DNA of 64,000 nucleotides, taken from NCBI GenBank assembly GCA_013348725.1, contig CP054689.1:112501-176500 (forward strand), in the 5' to 3' direction. Position 1 is the stretch's first letter. Every line of letters begins with the position of its first letter. This DNA is from Ectothiorhodospiraceae bacterium 2226 (lineage in GTDB: Bacteria > Pseudomonadota > Gammaproteobacteria > GCA-013348725). The translations under genes and the position numbers were made by a program. Shown piece after piece: positions 1 through 8,219 of the stretch. Under the pieces are notes generated by a model that was not told the DNA's origin, searched no databases, and saw nothing but the letters and a program-made list of their open reading frames with translations.

Positions 1-980
1 AGCAGGATCTCGGCGGGAATCGGCGAACCGGCGGCCTCCTCCAGACCAAGGTAGTACTGCGCGAGGAAAGCCTGTAGCACCTCCGCGGGCTCGGTGTGCT
101 CAGCGTGACGCGGATAGAAGGTCTTGTTGCCGAGGTTGCGGCCGCCGCGGATAAAGAACACCTGGACGCAGGTGACGTCCGCTTGGCGTGCCACTGCCAC
201 CACGTCCACGTCGCCGCCCTTACCGCTCACGTACTGGCGTTCCTGCACCCGCCGAAGTGCCGCGATCTGGTCCCGTAGCTCCGCCGCCCGCTCAAAGCTG
301 AGCGCCTCCGCGGCCGCCTCCATACGGGCCCCCAGCGCATCGATCACCTGCCCGCCCTTGCCTTCGAGAAACAGCACGGCGTGCTGCACCGCCTCGGCGT
401 AATCGGCTTCGCTCACCAGGCCCACACAAGGGGCCGTACACCGCTTGATCTGATACTGCAGACAGGGTCGCGTGCGGTTCTCGTAGTACGAGTCTTCGCA
501 TTGCCGCACGGGAAACAGTTTTTGCAGCAGATGGAGGCTCTCACGCGCGGCCGCGGCGCTCGGGAACGGCCCGAAGTAGCGCCCACGCTTGGCGCGCGCC
601 CCGCGGTGCAGCGAAAGGCGGGGGTAGCGGTGGTCGGATAGATAGATATAGGGGTAACTCTTGTCGTCGCGCAGCAGGATGTTATAGCGCGGCTTATGCG
701 CCTTGATGAGGTTGTTCTCGAGGATGAGGGCCTCATTCTCGGTATGCGTCACCGTGATCTCGATGTCGCGGATCTGGCCGACCAGCGCCTGCGTCTTCGT
801 ATCATGCGCCCGCCGGAAGTAGCTGGCGACGCGCTTCTTGAGATTGCGCGCCTTGCCCACGTAGATGACCTCGCCCCCCGCACCGATCATCCGATACACG
901 CCGGGGCGCGTCGTGAGGGTGCGCAGAAAGGCCTCGGGCTCGAAGCCCGGGCGGGACGCGGTGTCGTGAGCGTCGTGCAC
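1..980 (-). CDS. uvrC: UvrABC excinuclease subunit C, N-terminal part (cut by window edge)
   Basis: UvrC makes both incisions in nucleotide excision repair. About 326 codons are visible; the 3' end lies beyond base 1. The frame opens with GTG at 978-980, so an ATG-only search misses it. The first 100 residues hold the GIY-YIG nuclease domain (PGVYRMIG, then VIYVGKARNLKKRV), followed by the family signature LRDDKSYPYIYLS and GRYFGPFPSAAAARESL. A Cys-containing block follows (PCLQYQIKRCTAPCVG), then a UVR region (LSFERAAELRDQIAALRRVQ) that binds UvrB. It starts six bases after the stop of the uracil-DNA glycosylase gene, so the two are probably co-transcribed, downstream of the uvrY-like regulator. 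The uvrY-uvrC neighbourhood is common in gammaproteobacteria. Identification is firm; only the start codon is inferred. Confidence 0.95.
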   Translation of the reverse strand, partial: MHDAHDTASRPGFEPEAFLRTLTTRPGVYRMIGAGGEVIYVGKARNLKKRVASYFRRAHDTKTQALVGQIRDIEITVTHTENEALILENNLIKAHKPRYNILLRDDKSYPYIYLSDHRYPRLSLHRGARAKRGRYFGPFPSAAAARESLHLLQKLFPVRQCEDSYYENRTRPCLQYQIKRCTAPCVGLVSEADYAEAVQHAVLFLEGKGGQVIDALGARMEAAAEALSFERAAELRDQIAALRRVQERQYVSGKGGDVDVVAVARQADVTCVQVFFIRGGRNLGNKTFYPRHAEHTEPAEVLQAFLAQYYLGLEEAAGSPIPAEIL

Positions 981-986
981 CGCGGC

Positions 987-1637
987 CTACTCCCGGGCCG
1001 ACAACAGTTCGTTTACGCGCTCGAACACCTCGGCGAACATCTGCGGCGTCAAGCGCCGGGTCTGGGTGTTGTAGCGGCTGCAGTGGTAGGAGTCGATAAG
1101 GCGCCGCCCGCTCGGCAGGGTATGCAGCGCGCCGTGCGCGAAGGGGTAGGCGCTGAGGCGCACTCCGGCGGCCCGAAGTACGGCCCCGTGAGCGATGCTC
1201 CCCAACGCCATGACCACCGTTTCAGCGGGCAGCGACGCCAGCTCCTGCTTCAAATAGACGTTGCAGTTGCGCACCTCTTCGCCGACCGGTTTATTCTCCG
1301 GGGGCAGGCACTTGACCGCGTTGGTGATACGGCAGCCGTAAAGCACCAAGCCGTCGTCGCGCGCGGTCGCGTGCGGTTGGTTGCTGTAGCCGTAGCGATG
1401 CAGGGTCTCGTACAGAAGAATGCCCGCGTAATCGCCCGTGAACGGGCGCCCGGTCGCGTTGGCGCCATGCAAGCCGGGCGCCAGGCCGACGATCAACAGG
1501 CGCGGTAGCGCCGCGCCGAAGGCCGGCACCGGGGCCGCATGGTAAGCGGGATAGCGCGCGCGCACCTCCGCCAAGTGCGCGGCCAGCCGCGGGCAGCGGC
1601 GGCACTGGGCGTCGAAGACACTGTCGGGCGCGGGCAT
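987..1637 (-). CDS. Family 5 (UDGb-type) uracil-DNA glycosylase, Fe-S
   Basis: Predicted to remove uracil, and in this family often hypoxanthine, from DNA at the start of base excision repair. Numbering from ATG at 1637: motif A is GLAPGLHGANATGRPFTGD (51-69) and motif B region is HCSRYNTQTRRLT from His185. Family 5 enzymes have HPSxxNTxTGxLT there, so Pro is replaced by Cys. Four cysteines suited to a [4Fe-4S] cluster are at about 12, 15, 110 and 125. The protein is 216 residues, usual for the family. An in-frame GTG at 1655 would add six residues; neither start has a strong ribosome binding site. It lies between the uvrY-like gene and uvrC, so base-excision and nucleotide-excision genes appear to share a transcript. 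Family 4 is less likely because of the GAN and NTxT motifs. Confidence 0.85.
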   Translation of the reverse strand: MPAPDSVFDAQCRRCPRLAAHLAEVRARYPAYHAAPVPAFGAALPRLLIVGLAPGLHGANATGRPFTGDYAGILLYETLHRYGYSNQPHATARDDGLVLYGCRITNAVKCLPPENKPVGEEVRNCNVYLKQELASLPAETVVMALGSIAHGAVLRAAGVRLSAYPFAHGALHTLPSGRRLIDSYHCSRYNTQTRRLTPQMFAEVFERVNELLSARE

Positions 1638-1700
1638 GGACACCAAAGACTCCACTCAAGAGCATCGGAACGTCCGTCAGTTTATCGCATCCGCCGCTCG

Positions 1701-2348
1701 CTAAGGGGCGTGGTTCTCCAGTAGGCCGTGGCGGAGGGCAAAATGCGTCAGTTCCACGTCGTTGCGCAGCCCGAGCTTGCGCAGCAATCGGTGTCGGTAG
1801 GTGCCGATGGTCTTGGGACTGAGGTGCAGGCGCTCCGCGATATCGCATACGCGGAAGCCTTGGGTGGCCATGAACATGATCTGCAGCTCGCGCTGCGACA
1901 GCTTCTCCAGCGGGCGCGCGAGATGGGAGTGTTCAGAGCCGGCGGACCAGGCGACCTGCACCGCGACCCGCTGAGACAGGAAGCGCTCCCCACGCCCCAC
2001 CCGGTGCACGGCCTCCAACAGCTCGCGCCCCGGACAGTGCTTGGTGACATAACCCCACGCGCCCGCCTCGATCATCCGCTGTGGAAACGGCTGCTCACCG
2101 TGCATGCTCAGCCCGATGACGCGCAGCTCCTCGCGGCCGGCCAGACGCCGTGTCGCCTCCAGGCCGCCCATGCCCGGCATATGAATATCCATGAGGACGA
2201 CGTCGGGGCGACGCGCACGCACCTGTCGCAGGGCTTCCTCGCCACTGTCGGCCTCCCCGCTGACCTTGATCCCCTCGGCCTCGCCCAGCAGACACACGAC
2301 ACCGGCTCGAAATAGATCGTGATCGTCAACGACCAGCACCTCGAGCAT
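1701..2348 (-). CDS. uvrY: UvrY/GacA-type two-component response regulator (LuxR HTH)
   Basis: A 215-residue response regulator. The N-terminal receiver domain has the acidic pair D8-D9 (VVDDHDLFRAG), the phosphoacceptor D54 (VLMDIHMPGMGG) and the conserved Lys in YVTKHCP. The C-terminal LuxR/NarL helix-turn-helix reads LSQRELQIMFMA, then IAERLHLSPKTIGTYRHRLL. The ATG at 2348 is chosen because the receiver fold begins there and GGGAGGGA precedes it; an upstream in-frame ATG would add an unstructured stretch with no domain. Position just upstream of uvrC matches UvrY/GacA, which with a BarA/GacS kinase activates Csr/Rsm small RNAs. The cognate kinase is not in the window, so the pathway assignment rests on similarity and gene order. 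Confidence 0.85.
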   Translation of the reverse strand: MLEVLVVDDHDLFRAGVVCLLGEAEGIKVSGEADSGEEALRQVRARRPDVVLMDIHMPGMGGLEATRRLAGREELRVIGLSMHGEQPFPQRMIEAGAWGYVTKHCPGRELLEAVHRVGRGERFLSQRVAVQVAWSAGSEHSHLARPLEKLSQRELQIMFMATQGFRVCDIAERLHLSPKTIGTYRHRLLRKLGLRNDVELTHFALRHGLLENHAP

Positions 2349-2404
2349 AATTCCCTCCCCTGCGTTCTTGTTGTCATTGTTCCGTCGAGTAGAACGCAGT
2401 TTTG

Positions 2405-2422
2405 GCGCCATTGCAATGGCGC
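2405..2422. promoter_or_regulatory. 18-bp perfect palindrome between divergent uvrY-like and gnnA genes
   Basis: GCGCCATTG followed immediately by its exact reverse complement CAATGGCGC. It lies 57 bases upstream of the uvrY-like start and 119 bases upstream of gnnA, in the 192-base divergent intergenic region. The form is that of an operator for a dimeric regulator. No binding protein is assigned. Confidence 0.45.
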
Positions 2423-2540
2423 TTGCTCGATCACCTTCCAGTTGCGTCCCGCCGTAGCGAATGCGACCATACGCGCCACATCTTCCCGGTAGCGCCGGCA
2501 ACCGATCGGCCGCTGCAAGAAAACCTCAGGTCGATCAAGC

Positions 2541-3488
2541 ATGAAATCCATAAGAACAGCCGTGATCGGGGTGGGTTACCTCGGCAAATTCCATGCCGAC
2601 AAGTACGCCGACCTACCCGGATCCGAGTTGGTGGCCGTTGTCGATGTGGACCCGGATATCCGCTGCGCCGTCGCCGGCGCCCACCAAGTGGCGGCCGTCG
2701 CCGATTACCGCGAGTTGGCCGGCCAAGTCGACGCGGTGTCCGTCGCCGTGCCTACCCAGCTCCATCGCGAAGTCGCCGGGTTCTTTCTGGAACAGGGCGT
2801 ACATGTCCTGGTGGAGAAGCCTATTAGCACCACCACCGCGGAAGCCGAACAGCTGATCGCGCTCGCCGAGGCCAGCGGCGTCGTATTGCAGGTTGGACAC
2901 CTTGAGCGCTTCAACGCGGCGATGCTCGCGCTCGACGATATCCTCGACGAGCCGCGCTTCATCGAGTCGCACCGCCTGGCGCCGTTCAAGCCGCGCGGCA
3001 CCGATGTGAACGTGGTGCTGGACCTGATGATTCACGATATCGACATCATCTTGGACATCGTGCGCGCCCCGCTCGCGTCCATACACGCCGACGGCGCCTG
3101 TGTGCTGACCGACGGCATCGACATCGCCAACGCCCGTCTGCAGTTCGCCAACGGCTGCGTCGCCAATGTCACCGCCAGCCGGGTCAGCCTCAAGAGCGAA
3201 CGCAAGATGCGCATCTTCCAGCGCGACGCATACATCGCGGTCGACTTTCAAAACCGCACCCTGGTTACGCACCGCAAGGGCGACACGGAAGCGTACCCAG
3301 GCATCCCCAACATCGAGCGCGCGGAACAGAGCTTCGGCCAGACCGATGCGCTGCGCAGTGAAATCGAGGCCTTTCTCCAAGCCGTCCGCGGCGAGCGTCC
3401 CCCGGTAGTGTCGGGCGACGACGGCCGTCGGGCGCTGGAATGCGCCATGGAAATTACCCGACTGGTCGGCCACCGCCCGACCGTCTGA
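2541..3488 (+). CDS. gnnA: Gfo/Idh/MocA oxidoreductase, predicted UDP-GlcNAc 3-dehydrogenase GnnA
   Basis: A 315-residue NAD(P)-dependent sugar dehydrogenase. The Rossmann motif GVGYLG is at 10-15 and the family-typical EKP at 92-94 (LVEKPIS). The C-terminal half is the Gfo/Idh alpha/beta domain, with [14 protein letters not shown] matching the usual HxxD catalytic region. Genes 24 and 5 bases apart link it to a DegT aminotransferase and lpxB. In Acidithiobacillus ferrooxidans, GnnA oxidises the 3-OH of UDP-GlcNAc and GnnB transaminates it, so that LpxA attaches an amide-linked acyl chain; gnnA and gnnB there lie beside lpx genes. The same order here makes GnnA the best reading. A WbpB-like UDP-GlcNAcA dehydrogenase for an O-antigen sugar is the main alternative. 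Confidence 0.75.
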   Translation: MKSIRTAVIGVGYLGKFHADKYADLPGSELVAVVDVDPDIRCAVAGAHQVAAVADYRELAGQVDAVSVAVPTQLHREVAGFFLEQGVHVLVEKPISTTTAEAEQLIALAEASGVVLQVGHLERFNAAMLALDDILDEPRFIESHRLAPFKPRGTDVNVVLDLMIHDIDIILDIVRAPLASIHADGACVLTDGIDIANARLQFANGCVANVTASRVSLKSERKMRIFQRDAYIAVDFQNRTLVTHRKGDTEAYPGIPNIERAEQSFGQTDALRSEIEAFLQAVRGERPPVVSGDDGRRALECAMEITRLVGHRPTV

Positions 3489-3512
3489 GCGACTGCCCTA
3501 CGGAGTCCACGC

Positions 3513-4601
3513 ATGATCCCCATGGTTGACCTTAAGCAGCAGTACGCGGCGCTCAAAGACGAGATCGACCGCGGCATCCTGGAGGCACTGGGGAACACCC
3601 AGTTCGTCCTCGGCCCCAACGTCGCCGCTTTCGAGCAGGAGGCCGCGACCTACCTCGGGGCGCGCCACGCCGTGACCTGCGCCTCCGGCACCGACGCGCT
3701 CCACCTCGCCCTTATCGCGGCGGGCATCGGTCCCGGCGACGAGGTCATCACGACGCCGTTCACCTTCATCGCCACCGCCGAGGCGATCCGCTACGTAGGC
3801 GCGGTACCGGTGTTCGTGGACATCGACCCGCGCACCTTCAATATCGACCCGCGGGCGGTCGAGAGCGCCATTACTCCCGCCACCCGCGCGTTACTGCCGG
3901 TGCACCTGTTCGGCCAGCCGGCCGATATGGACGCCTTGGTAGCGGTCGCGCAGCGTCACGGACTGCAGATCATCGAGGACTGCGCTCAGTCCTTTGGCGC
4001 CCCCATCGGTGAGCGCATGACGGGCACCTTCGGCGTTGCAGGGTGCTTCAGCTTCTTTCCCAGCAAGAATCTCGGCTGCTACGGCGACGGCGGGCTGATC
4101 ACGACCAACGACGACGAGGTAGCTGAACGCCTGCGCATGCTGCGCAACCACGGCAGCCGCGAGCGCTACCACCACGCCATCATCGGCTACAACAGCCGCC
4201 TTGATGAGTTGCAGGCGGTCATCCTGCGCATCAAGCTCAAGCACATCGAGCGCTACAACACCGAGCGCCGCCGCGTGGCGCACCTCTACAGCGACATGCT
4301 GCGCGACAGCCCCTATATGCCGCCCCATGAGGACGGTATCGGTACGCACGTCTATCACCAGTACACCCTGCTGGCCGACAACCGCGCTGAACTCACCGAG
4401 CGCCTGCAGGCGGCGGGCATCGCGAGCGCGATCTACTATCCCATCCCCCTGCACCGCCAGGAGGTGTTCGCGGCCGAGTATGCCTCGCTCAGCTGCCCCG
4501 TCAGCGAGCGGGTGGCCGCCCAATGCCTATCGCTGCCGATCTTCCCGGAACTCGATGATGACCAGGCGCGGCAGGTGATCGAAGCGCTGCTCGGCGGGTA
4601 G
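3513..4601 (+). CDS. gnnB: DegT/DnrJ/EryC1 aminotransferase, predicted GnnB
   Basis: A 362-residue PLP-dependent sugar aminotransferase. The Schiff-base lysine is K185 in FFPSKNLGCYGDGGL and the PLP-ring aspartate is D156 in LQIIEDCAQSFGA. CASGTDALHLAL at 57-68 is the phosphate-binding loop. Paired with the Gfo/Idh gene and followed after four bases by lpxB, it is predicted to transaminate 3-keto UDP-GlcNAc to UDP-GlcNAc3N, giving LpxA a 3-amino acceptor. GGAG lies about nine bases before the ATG. The fold alone cannot separate GnnB from WbpE-type enzymes that act on 3-keto UDP-GlcNAcA; the lipid A context decides the call. Confidence 0.75.
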   Translation: MIPMVDLKQQYAALKDEIDRGILEALGNTQFVLGPNVAAFEQEAATYLGARHAVTCASGTDALHLALIAAGIGPGDEVITTPFTFIATAEAIRYVGAVPVFVDIDPRTFNIDPRAVESAITPATRALLPVHLFGQPADMDALVAVAQRHGLQIIEDCAQSFGAPIGERMTGTFGVAGCFSFFPSKNLGCYGDGGLITTNDDEVAERLRMLRNHGSRERYHHAIIGYNSRLDELQAVILRIKLKHIERYNTERRRVAHLYSDMLRDSPYMPPHEDGIGTHVYHQYTLLADNRAELTERLQAAGIASAIYYPIPLHRQEVFAAEYASLSCPVSERVAAQCLSLPIFPELDDDQARQVIEALLGG

Positions 4602-4605
4602 CGTC

Positions 4606-5775
4606 TTGAACGACGCCCCGCCCGCGCCGGCCGCCGCCGGCCCGCGCATCATGATCGTCGCCGGAGAGGCCTCCGGCGACGCCCATGCCGCGCACGTGGT
4701 CCGCGCCCTTCGCGCCCGCACCCCGGACGCCCGTTTCTTCGGCATCGCGGGCACGCATATGCAGCGTGAGGGCGTCGAGGCCTTGGTGGACGCGCGGCAG
4801 ATGGCGGTGGTGGGACTGGTCGAGGTGCTGGCCCACTTTCGCTTCCTCTACGGCGTGCTCCAGCGCCTGCGCCGCGTGTTGCGCGACGAGCGACCCGATC
4901 TTCTCATCCTGGTCGACTATCCCGATTTCAACCTGCGCCTGGCCCGAACCGCCCGCGAGCTCGGGGTGCCGGTGCTGTACTACATCAGCCCGCAGGTGTG
5001 GGCCTGGCGCAAGGGGCGGGTAAAAACCATCGCCGAGCGGGTCGACCGCATGGCGGTTGTGTTCCCGTTCGAAGTGCCGCTCTACCAGGACGCGGGGCTG
5101 CACGTGGAGTTCGTCGGCCACCCCCTGGCAGAAGAATGCGAACCCATGGACCGCGTACAGGCGCGCGCGCGCCTCGGGCTGCCCGCCGGCACGCGCGTGG
5201 TGGGCCTGTTTCCCGGCAGCCGACGCAGCGAGGTCAAGCGCCTGCTTCCGACGATGGTCGCCGCTGCGGAGACCTTGCACCAACGCTTTCCCGACGTCCG
5301 TTTTCTGCTGCCCCTCGCCTCCAGCCTTGATCACGCCGACCTCGCGCCCCACCTCGCCGGTACGCAGGTCGAGATTGAGGTCGTCGAAGATCGCGCCCAG
5401 GAGGTCATGCACGCCAGTGACGCCATCGTCAGCGCCTCGGGCACGGCAACGCTCGAGATCGCCCTGGCCGGCACACCGCTGTTGATCGTCTACCGTGTAG
5501 CACCGCTCAGCTACACGCTGCTGCGGCGCATCATCAAGCTGCCGCATATCGGCCTGTGCAACATCGTCGCCGAGCGCGAAGTCGCGCCGGAGTTGCTCCA
5601 GGATGCGGCCGAACCCGGCCGTATCGCGGACGTGCTGGGAAGGATGCTCGAAGATGAGGTCTATGCGGCCGAGCTGCGCGCGGGACTTGCGGGAGTGAGG
5701 GCACGGCTAGGCGGCGCCGGCTGCGCGGAAAATGTTGCAAGAATGGCCGTGGAGATGCTCGGCGAACGGCGGTGA
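4606..5775 (+). CDS. lpxB: Lipid-A-disaccharide synthase LpxB
   Basis: LpxB condenses UDP-2,3-diacylglucosamine with lipid X to the lipid A disaccharide at the inner membrane. The 389-residue product has GEASGDAHAAHVVRAL near the N-terminus, YYISPQVWAWRKGRVKTI mid-protein, GLFPGSRRSEVKRLLP, and SASGTATLEIALAGTP near the C-terminus, all GT19 hallmarks. The frame opens with TTG at 4606, four bases after gnnB; the first ATG (4651) falls inside the conserved IVAGEASGD strand and would truncate it, so TTG is preferred. In many gammaproteobacteria lpxB follows lpxA directly. Here it is on the opposite strand, convergent to lpxA and joined to gnnAB. Confidence 0.95.
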   Translation: MNDAPPAPAAAGPRIMIVAGEASGDAHAAHVVRALRARTPDARFFGIAGTHMQREGVEALVDARQMAVVGLVEVLAHFRFLYGVLQRLRRVLRDERPDLLILVDYPDFNLRLARTARELGVPVLYYISPQVWAWRKGRVKTIAERVDRMAVVFPFEVPLYQDAGLHVEFVGHPLAEECEPMDRVQARARLGLPAGTRVVGLFPGSRRSEVKRLLPTMVAAAETLHQRFPDVRFLLPLASSLDHADLAPHLAGTQVEIEVVEDRAQEVMHASDAIVSASGTATLEIALAGTPLLIVYRVAPLSYTLLRRIIKLPHIGLCNIVAEREVAPELLQDAAEPGRIADVLGRMLEDEVYAAELRAGLAGVRARLGGAGCAENVARMAVEMLGERR

Positions 5776-5792
5776 CGGGAGCACTGCTCCCG
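5776..5792 (+). terminator. Hairpin just after lpxB
   Basis: CGGGAGC, loop ACT, GCTCCCG starts at the base after the lpxB stop codon. The seven-base-pair stem has no T-tract after it, so it may slow or protect the transcript end without acting as a classical terminator. Confidence 0.3.
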
Positions 5793-5909
5793 CGCGCCGC
5801 CGACGACCTGAATCAATCCCACCCTGCATCGCACTGACCGCGCGCAGCGCGGCTTTGCGTCAGGTTCGACGGCTTGGGGCCCTCAACCTACTGAACACTC
5901 TCCGGGCCC

Positions 5910-5933
5910 GGCGCTCGGCGCCTTCCGAGCGCC
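5910..5933 (-). terminator. Hairpin after lpxA at the convergent lpxB/lpxA junction
   Basis: GGCGCTCGG, six-base loop, CCGAGCGCC: a nine-base-pair GC stem two bases past the lpxA stop. There is no T-run on the minus strand, so a terminator role for the long rpsB-to-lpxA operon is tentative. The rest of the 160-base gap shows no gene. Confidence 0.35.
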
Positions 5934-5935
5934 GC

Positions 5936-6706
5936 TTAACGGACGATGCTGCGCTTGGAATCCCGCACAAACGCATGCAACAGGGCCACCTCGGGGTGTG
6001 CCTGCGCCAAGTCCGCCATCTGCGCCAGCGCCTGCTCGCGGCCCAAGCCGCTCCGGTACAACACGCGGTACGCCTGTCGCAGGGCGCGCTGGACCTCCAC
6101 GCTGAACCCGCGGCGCTTGAGCCCCTCGCTATTCAAACCATGCGGCTCGGCCGGGTTGCCAGCCACCATGGTGTACGGCGGAACGTCCTTGGAGATCGCG
6201 CTGCCCATGGCGCTGAAGCTGTGGGCACCGATGGCGCAGAACTGATGCACCAGCGTAAACCCGCCGAGTATGGCGTAGTCGCCCAAGGTGACATGTCCCG
6301 CGAGCGATGCGTTGTTCGCCATAATGACGCTGTTGCCGATCTTGCAGTCGTGCGCAACGTGGACATAAGCCATCAGCAAATTATCGTCACCGACACACGT
6401 GAGGCCGCCGCCCGCTCCGGTCCCGCGATGCAGCGTGGCACCCTCGCGGATGACATTGCGGTCGCCGATTTCCAACCGACTGTCCTCGCCGGCGAACTTC
6501 TTATCCTGCGGCACCTCGCCGACGGAACAAAACTGAAAGATGCGATTCTCGCGCCCGATGCGACAGGGGCCGGAAATGACCACGTGCGGCCCGATCCACG
6601 TACCTTCCCCGATCTCCACATCGGGGCCGATGACGCTGAAGGGTCCGACGGTGACATTCGCTCCCAGTGTTGCCGCGGAATCAACCAGCGCTGACGGATG
6701 AATCAT
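5936..6706 (-). CDS. lpxA: UDP-GlcNAc (or UDP-GlcNAc3N) acyltransferase LpxA
   Basis: LpxA transfers a 3-hydroxyacyl chain from ACP to the 3-position of UDP-GlcNAc or, where GnnA/GnnB operate, UDP-GlcNAc3N. The 256-residue left-handed beta-helix has repeated hexapeptides from residue 8 on. Catalytic His119 lies in HVAHDC, equivalent to E. coli His125. The acyl ruler position (E. coli G173) is Met167 in [14 protein letters not shown], as in Pseudomonas LpxA, which favours C10 chains. The C-terminal signature GLKRRGFS is present. ATG at 6704-6706 overlaps the fabZ stop as ATGA, so translation is coupled; an upstream in-frame start would intrude into fabZ. It is the last gene of the operon. Confidence 0.95.
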   Translation of the reverse strand: MIHPSALVDSAATLGANVTVGPFSVIGPDVEIGEGTWIGPHVVISGPCRIGRENRIFQFCSVGEVPQDKKFAGEDSRLEIGDRNVIREGATLHRGTGAGGGLTCVGDDNLLMAYVHVAHDCKIGNSVIMANNASLAGHVTLGDYAILGGFTLVHQFCAIGAHSFSAMGSAISKDVPPYTMVAGNPAEPHGLNSEGLKRRGFSVEVQRALRQAYRVLYRSGLGREQALAQMADLAQAHPEVALLHAFVRDSKRSIVR

Positions 6707-7140
6707 TCGGCGGGACGCTCCGCGCACATAAGCTGCGCCGAGGCCGCCAGCTTGCCGTCGACCGTAGCCTCGGCACTGAACTTCCAGATGCTACGCATCC
6801 GCTTCACGACCTCGACCCGGATGAGTAGCTGATCGCCCGGTTCGACGGGGTGCTTGAAGCGCGCGTCGTCCACGCCCGCAAGGAAGTACAGCGAGCCTTC
6901 TGCCGGTAGCGTGTCGGTGCTCTTGAAGGCGAGTATCCCGGTCGCCTGTGCCATCGCCTCGAGGATCAGCACGCCGGGCATCACGGGGCGCTGCGGAAAG
7001 TGTCCGGTGAAAAACGGCTCGTTGAAGGACACGTTCTTGATCGCCACCAGCGATTTGCCGAGCTCGTACTCACGCACGCGATCGATCAGCAGAAACGGAT
7101 AACGGTGCGGAAGGTACTTGAGCACCTCGTTGATGTCCAT
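6703..7140 (-). CDS. fabZ: (3R)-hydroxyacyl-ACP dehydratase FabZ
   Basis: FabZ dehydrates 3-hydroxyacyl-ACP in fatty acid elongation and competes with LpxA and LpxD for that substrate. The 145-residue hot-dog protein has [13 protein letters not shown] at 10-22, catalytic His47 in [13 protein letters not shown] and catalytic Glu61 in [11 protein letters not shown]. The ATG at 7140 opens [10 protein letters not shown], the usual FabZ start; in-frame sequence upstream is a read-through of the lpxD 3' end. It lies 25 bases after lpxD and overlaps lpxA by four bases. The lpxD-fabZ-lpxA order is standard. Confidence 0.97.
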   Translation of the reverse strand: MDINEVLKYLPHRYPFLLIDRVREYELGKSLVAIKNVSFNEPFFTGHFPQRPVMPGVLILEAMAQATGILAFKSTDTLPAEGSLYFLAGVDDARFKHPVEPGDQLLIRVEVVKRMRSIWKFSAEATVDGKLAASAQLMCAERPAE

Positions 7141-7165
7141 CTGTTCCAATCGGGTAACCCCTTGC

Positions 7166-8218
7166 TTATCCGTTGTCGGCGGGATCGTCCGCCGGCTTAT
7201 TCTGAAGGGCCGCCTCCAGCGCCTTGACGCGCCGTAGCAGCGAGGGAAGCTGGCGTATGTGGGCGACGGTGCGGTGCCATTGCGCATTGGGCTCAGCCGG
7301 CAGCCCGGAGGAGTAGACGCCCGCTTCGCGCGGCGATTTGGTCACCATGGCCATGCCGGTCAATGTGACGCCATCGGGTATGCTCAGGTGTCCGCCGATC
7401 CCGGCCCCCCCTCCGACGGCACAGTGACGCCCAATCAGGGTACTGCCCGCGATACCGGCACAACCCGCGATGACGGTATGCGCGCCGATGCGGCAGTTAT
7501 GCGCGACCTGGACCAGATTGTCGATCTTGACGCCGTCCTCGATGACGGTGTCGTCGATCGCTCCGCGGTCCACCGTAGTATTCGCGCCTATTTCCACGTC
7601 GTTTCCGATGCGCACCGTGCCGAGCTGCGGCACCTTGATCCAAACACCGTTGTCATTCGCCAGGCCGAAGCCGTCGGCCCCGATCACGACACCCGGGTGC
7701 AGCAAGACGCGGGCCCCGAGCGCGCAACCCTCACTTACCGTTACCTGAGCTACCAGATGACTGTGGTCTCCGATGTGCGCGCGCCGCCCGATCACGCAGC
7801 TCGGCCCCAGTCGCACCCCCGCCTCGACCACCGCTTCGCTCTCGACTGTGCAATGAGCCGCGATGCTCGCGCTGGGATCGATACGGGCGTCGGGCGCGAT
7901 CACCGCCGTCGGGTGGATTCCCGGCGACCAGTGCGCGACCTCGGCGAAAAGGCTTGCGATGCGCGCATAGGTGGCGTGCGGATTGTCGGACAGAAGCGCA
8001 TTGGTGGGACAGCTCGCGGCATCGAGCGGGGTTAGCACCACGGCACCGGCGCGCGTTGCGGGGAGTTGTGCCGCGTAACGCCGGTTGGTCAGGAAGGTGA
8101 TTTGGCTCGGGCCCGCGCCGCTCAGCGTCCCCACGCCGGTGATCGCGACATCCGCCGCGCCACGCAACTCTACGCCGGCGTGTTGCGCAAGTTCGGCGAG
8201 TGTATAGGTCGCCTTCAT
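7166..8218 (-). CDS. lpxD: UDP-3-O-(3-hydroxyacyl)glucosamine N-acyltransferase LpxD
   Basis: LpxD adds the second 3-hydroxyacyl chain, at N-2, in lipid A synthesis. The 350-residue protein has an N-terminal uridine-binding domain ([18 protein letters not shown]), a left-handed beta-helix from about 100 with many hexapeptides, and catalytic His in [12 protein letters not shown]. The C-terminal helix ([19 protein letters not shown]) matches the ACP-binding extension. The ATG at 8218 follows the skp stop by one base and gives [10 protein letters not shown], the usual start. If GnnA/GnnB act as proposed, the LpxD substrate would carry an amide at position 3. Confidence 0.96.
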   Translation of the reverse strand: MKATYTLAELAQHAGVELRGAADVAITGVGTLSGAGPSQITFLTNRRYAAQLPATRAGAVVLTPLDAASCPTNALLSDNPHATYARIASLFAEVAHWSPGIHPTAVIAPDARIDPSASIAAHCTVESEAVVEAGVRLGPSCVIGRRAHIGDHSHLVAQVTVSEGCALGARVLLHPGVVIGADGFGLANDNGVWIKVPQLGTVRIGNDVEIGANTTVDRGAIDDTVIEDGVKIDNLVQVAHNCRIGAHTVIAGCAGIAGSTLIGRHCAVGGGAGIGGHLSIPDGVTLTGMAMVTKSPREAGVYSSGLPAEPNAQWHRTVAHIRQLPSLLRRVKALEAALQNKPADDPADNG

Positions 8219-8219
8219 G

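Noticed and set aside
2349-2501. N-terminal extension of the uvrY-like regulator from an upstream in-frame start
   Set aside because: It adds about 50 residues without domain features, while the receiver domain begins exactly at the ATG at 2348, which has a good ribosome binding site.
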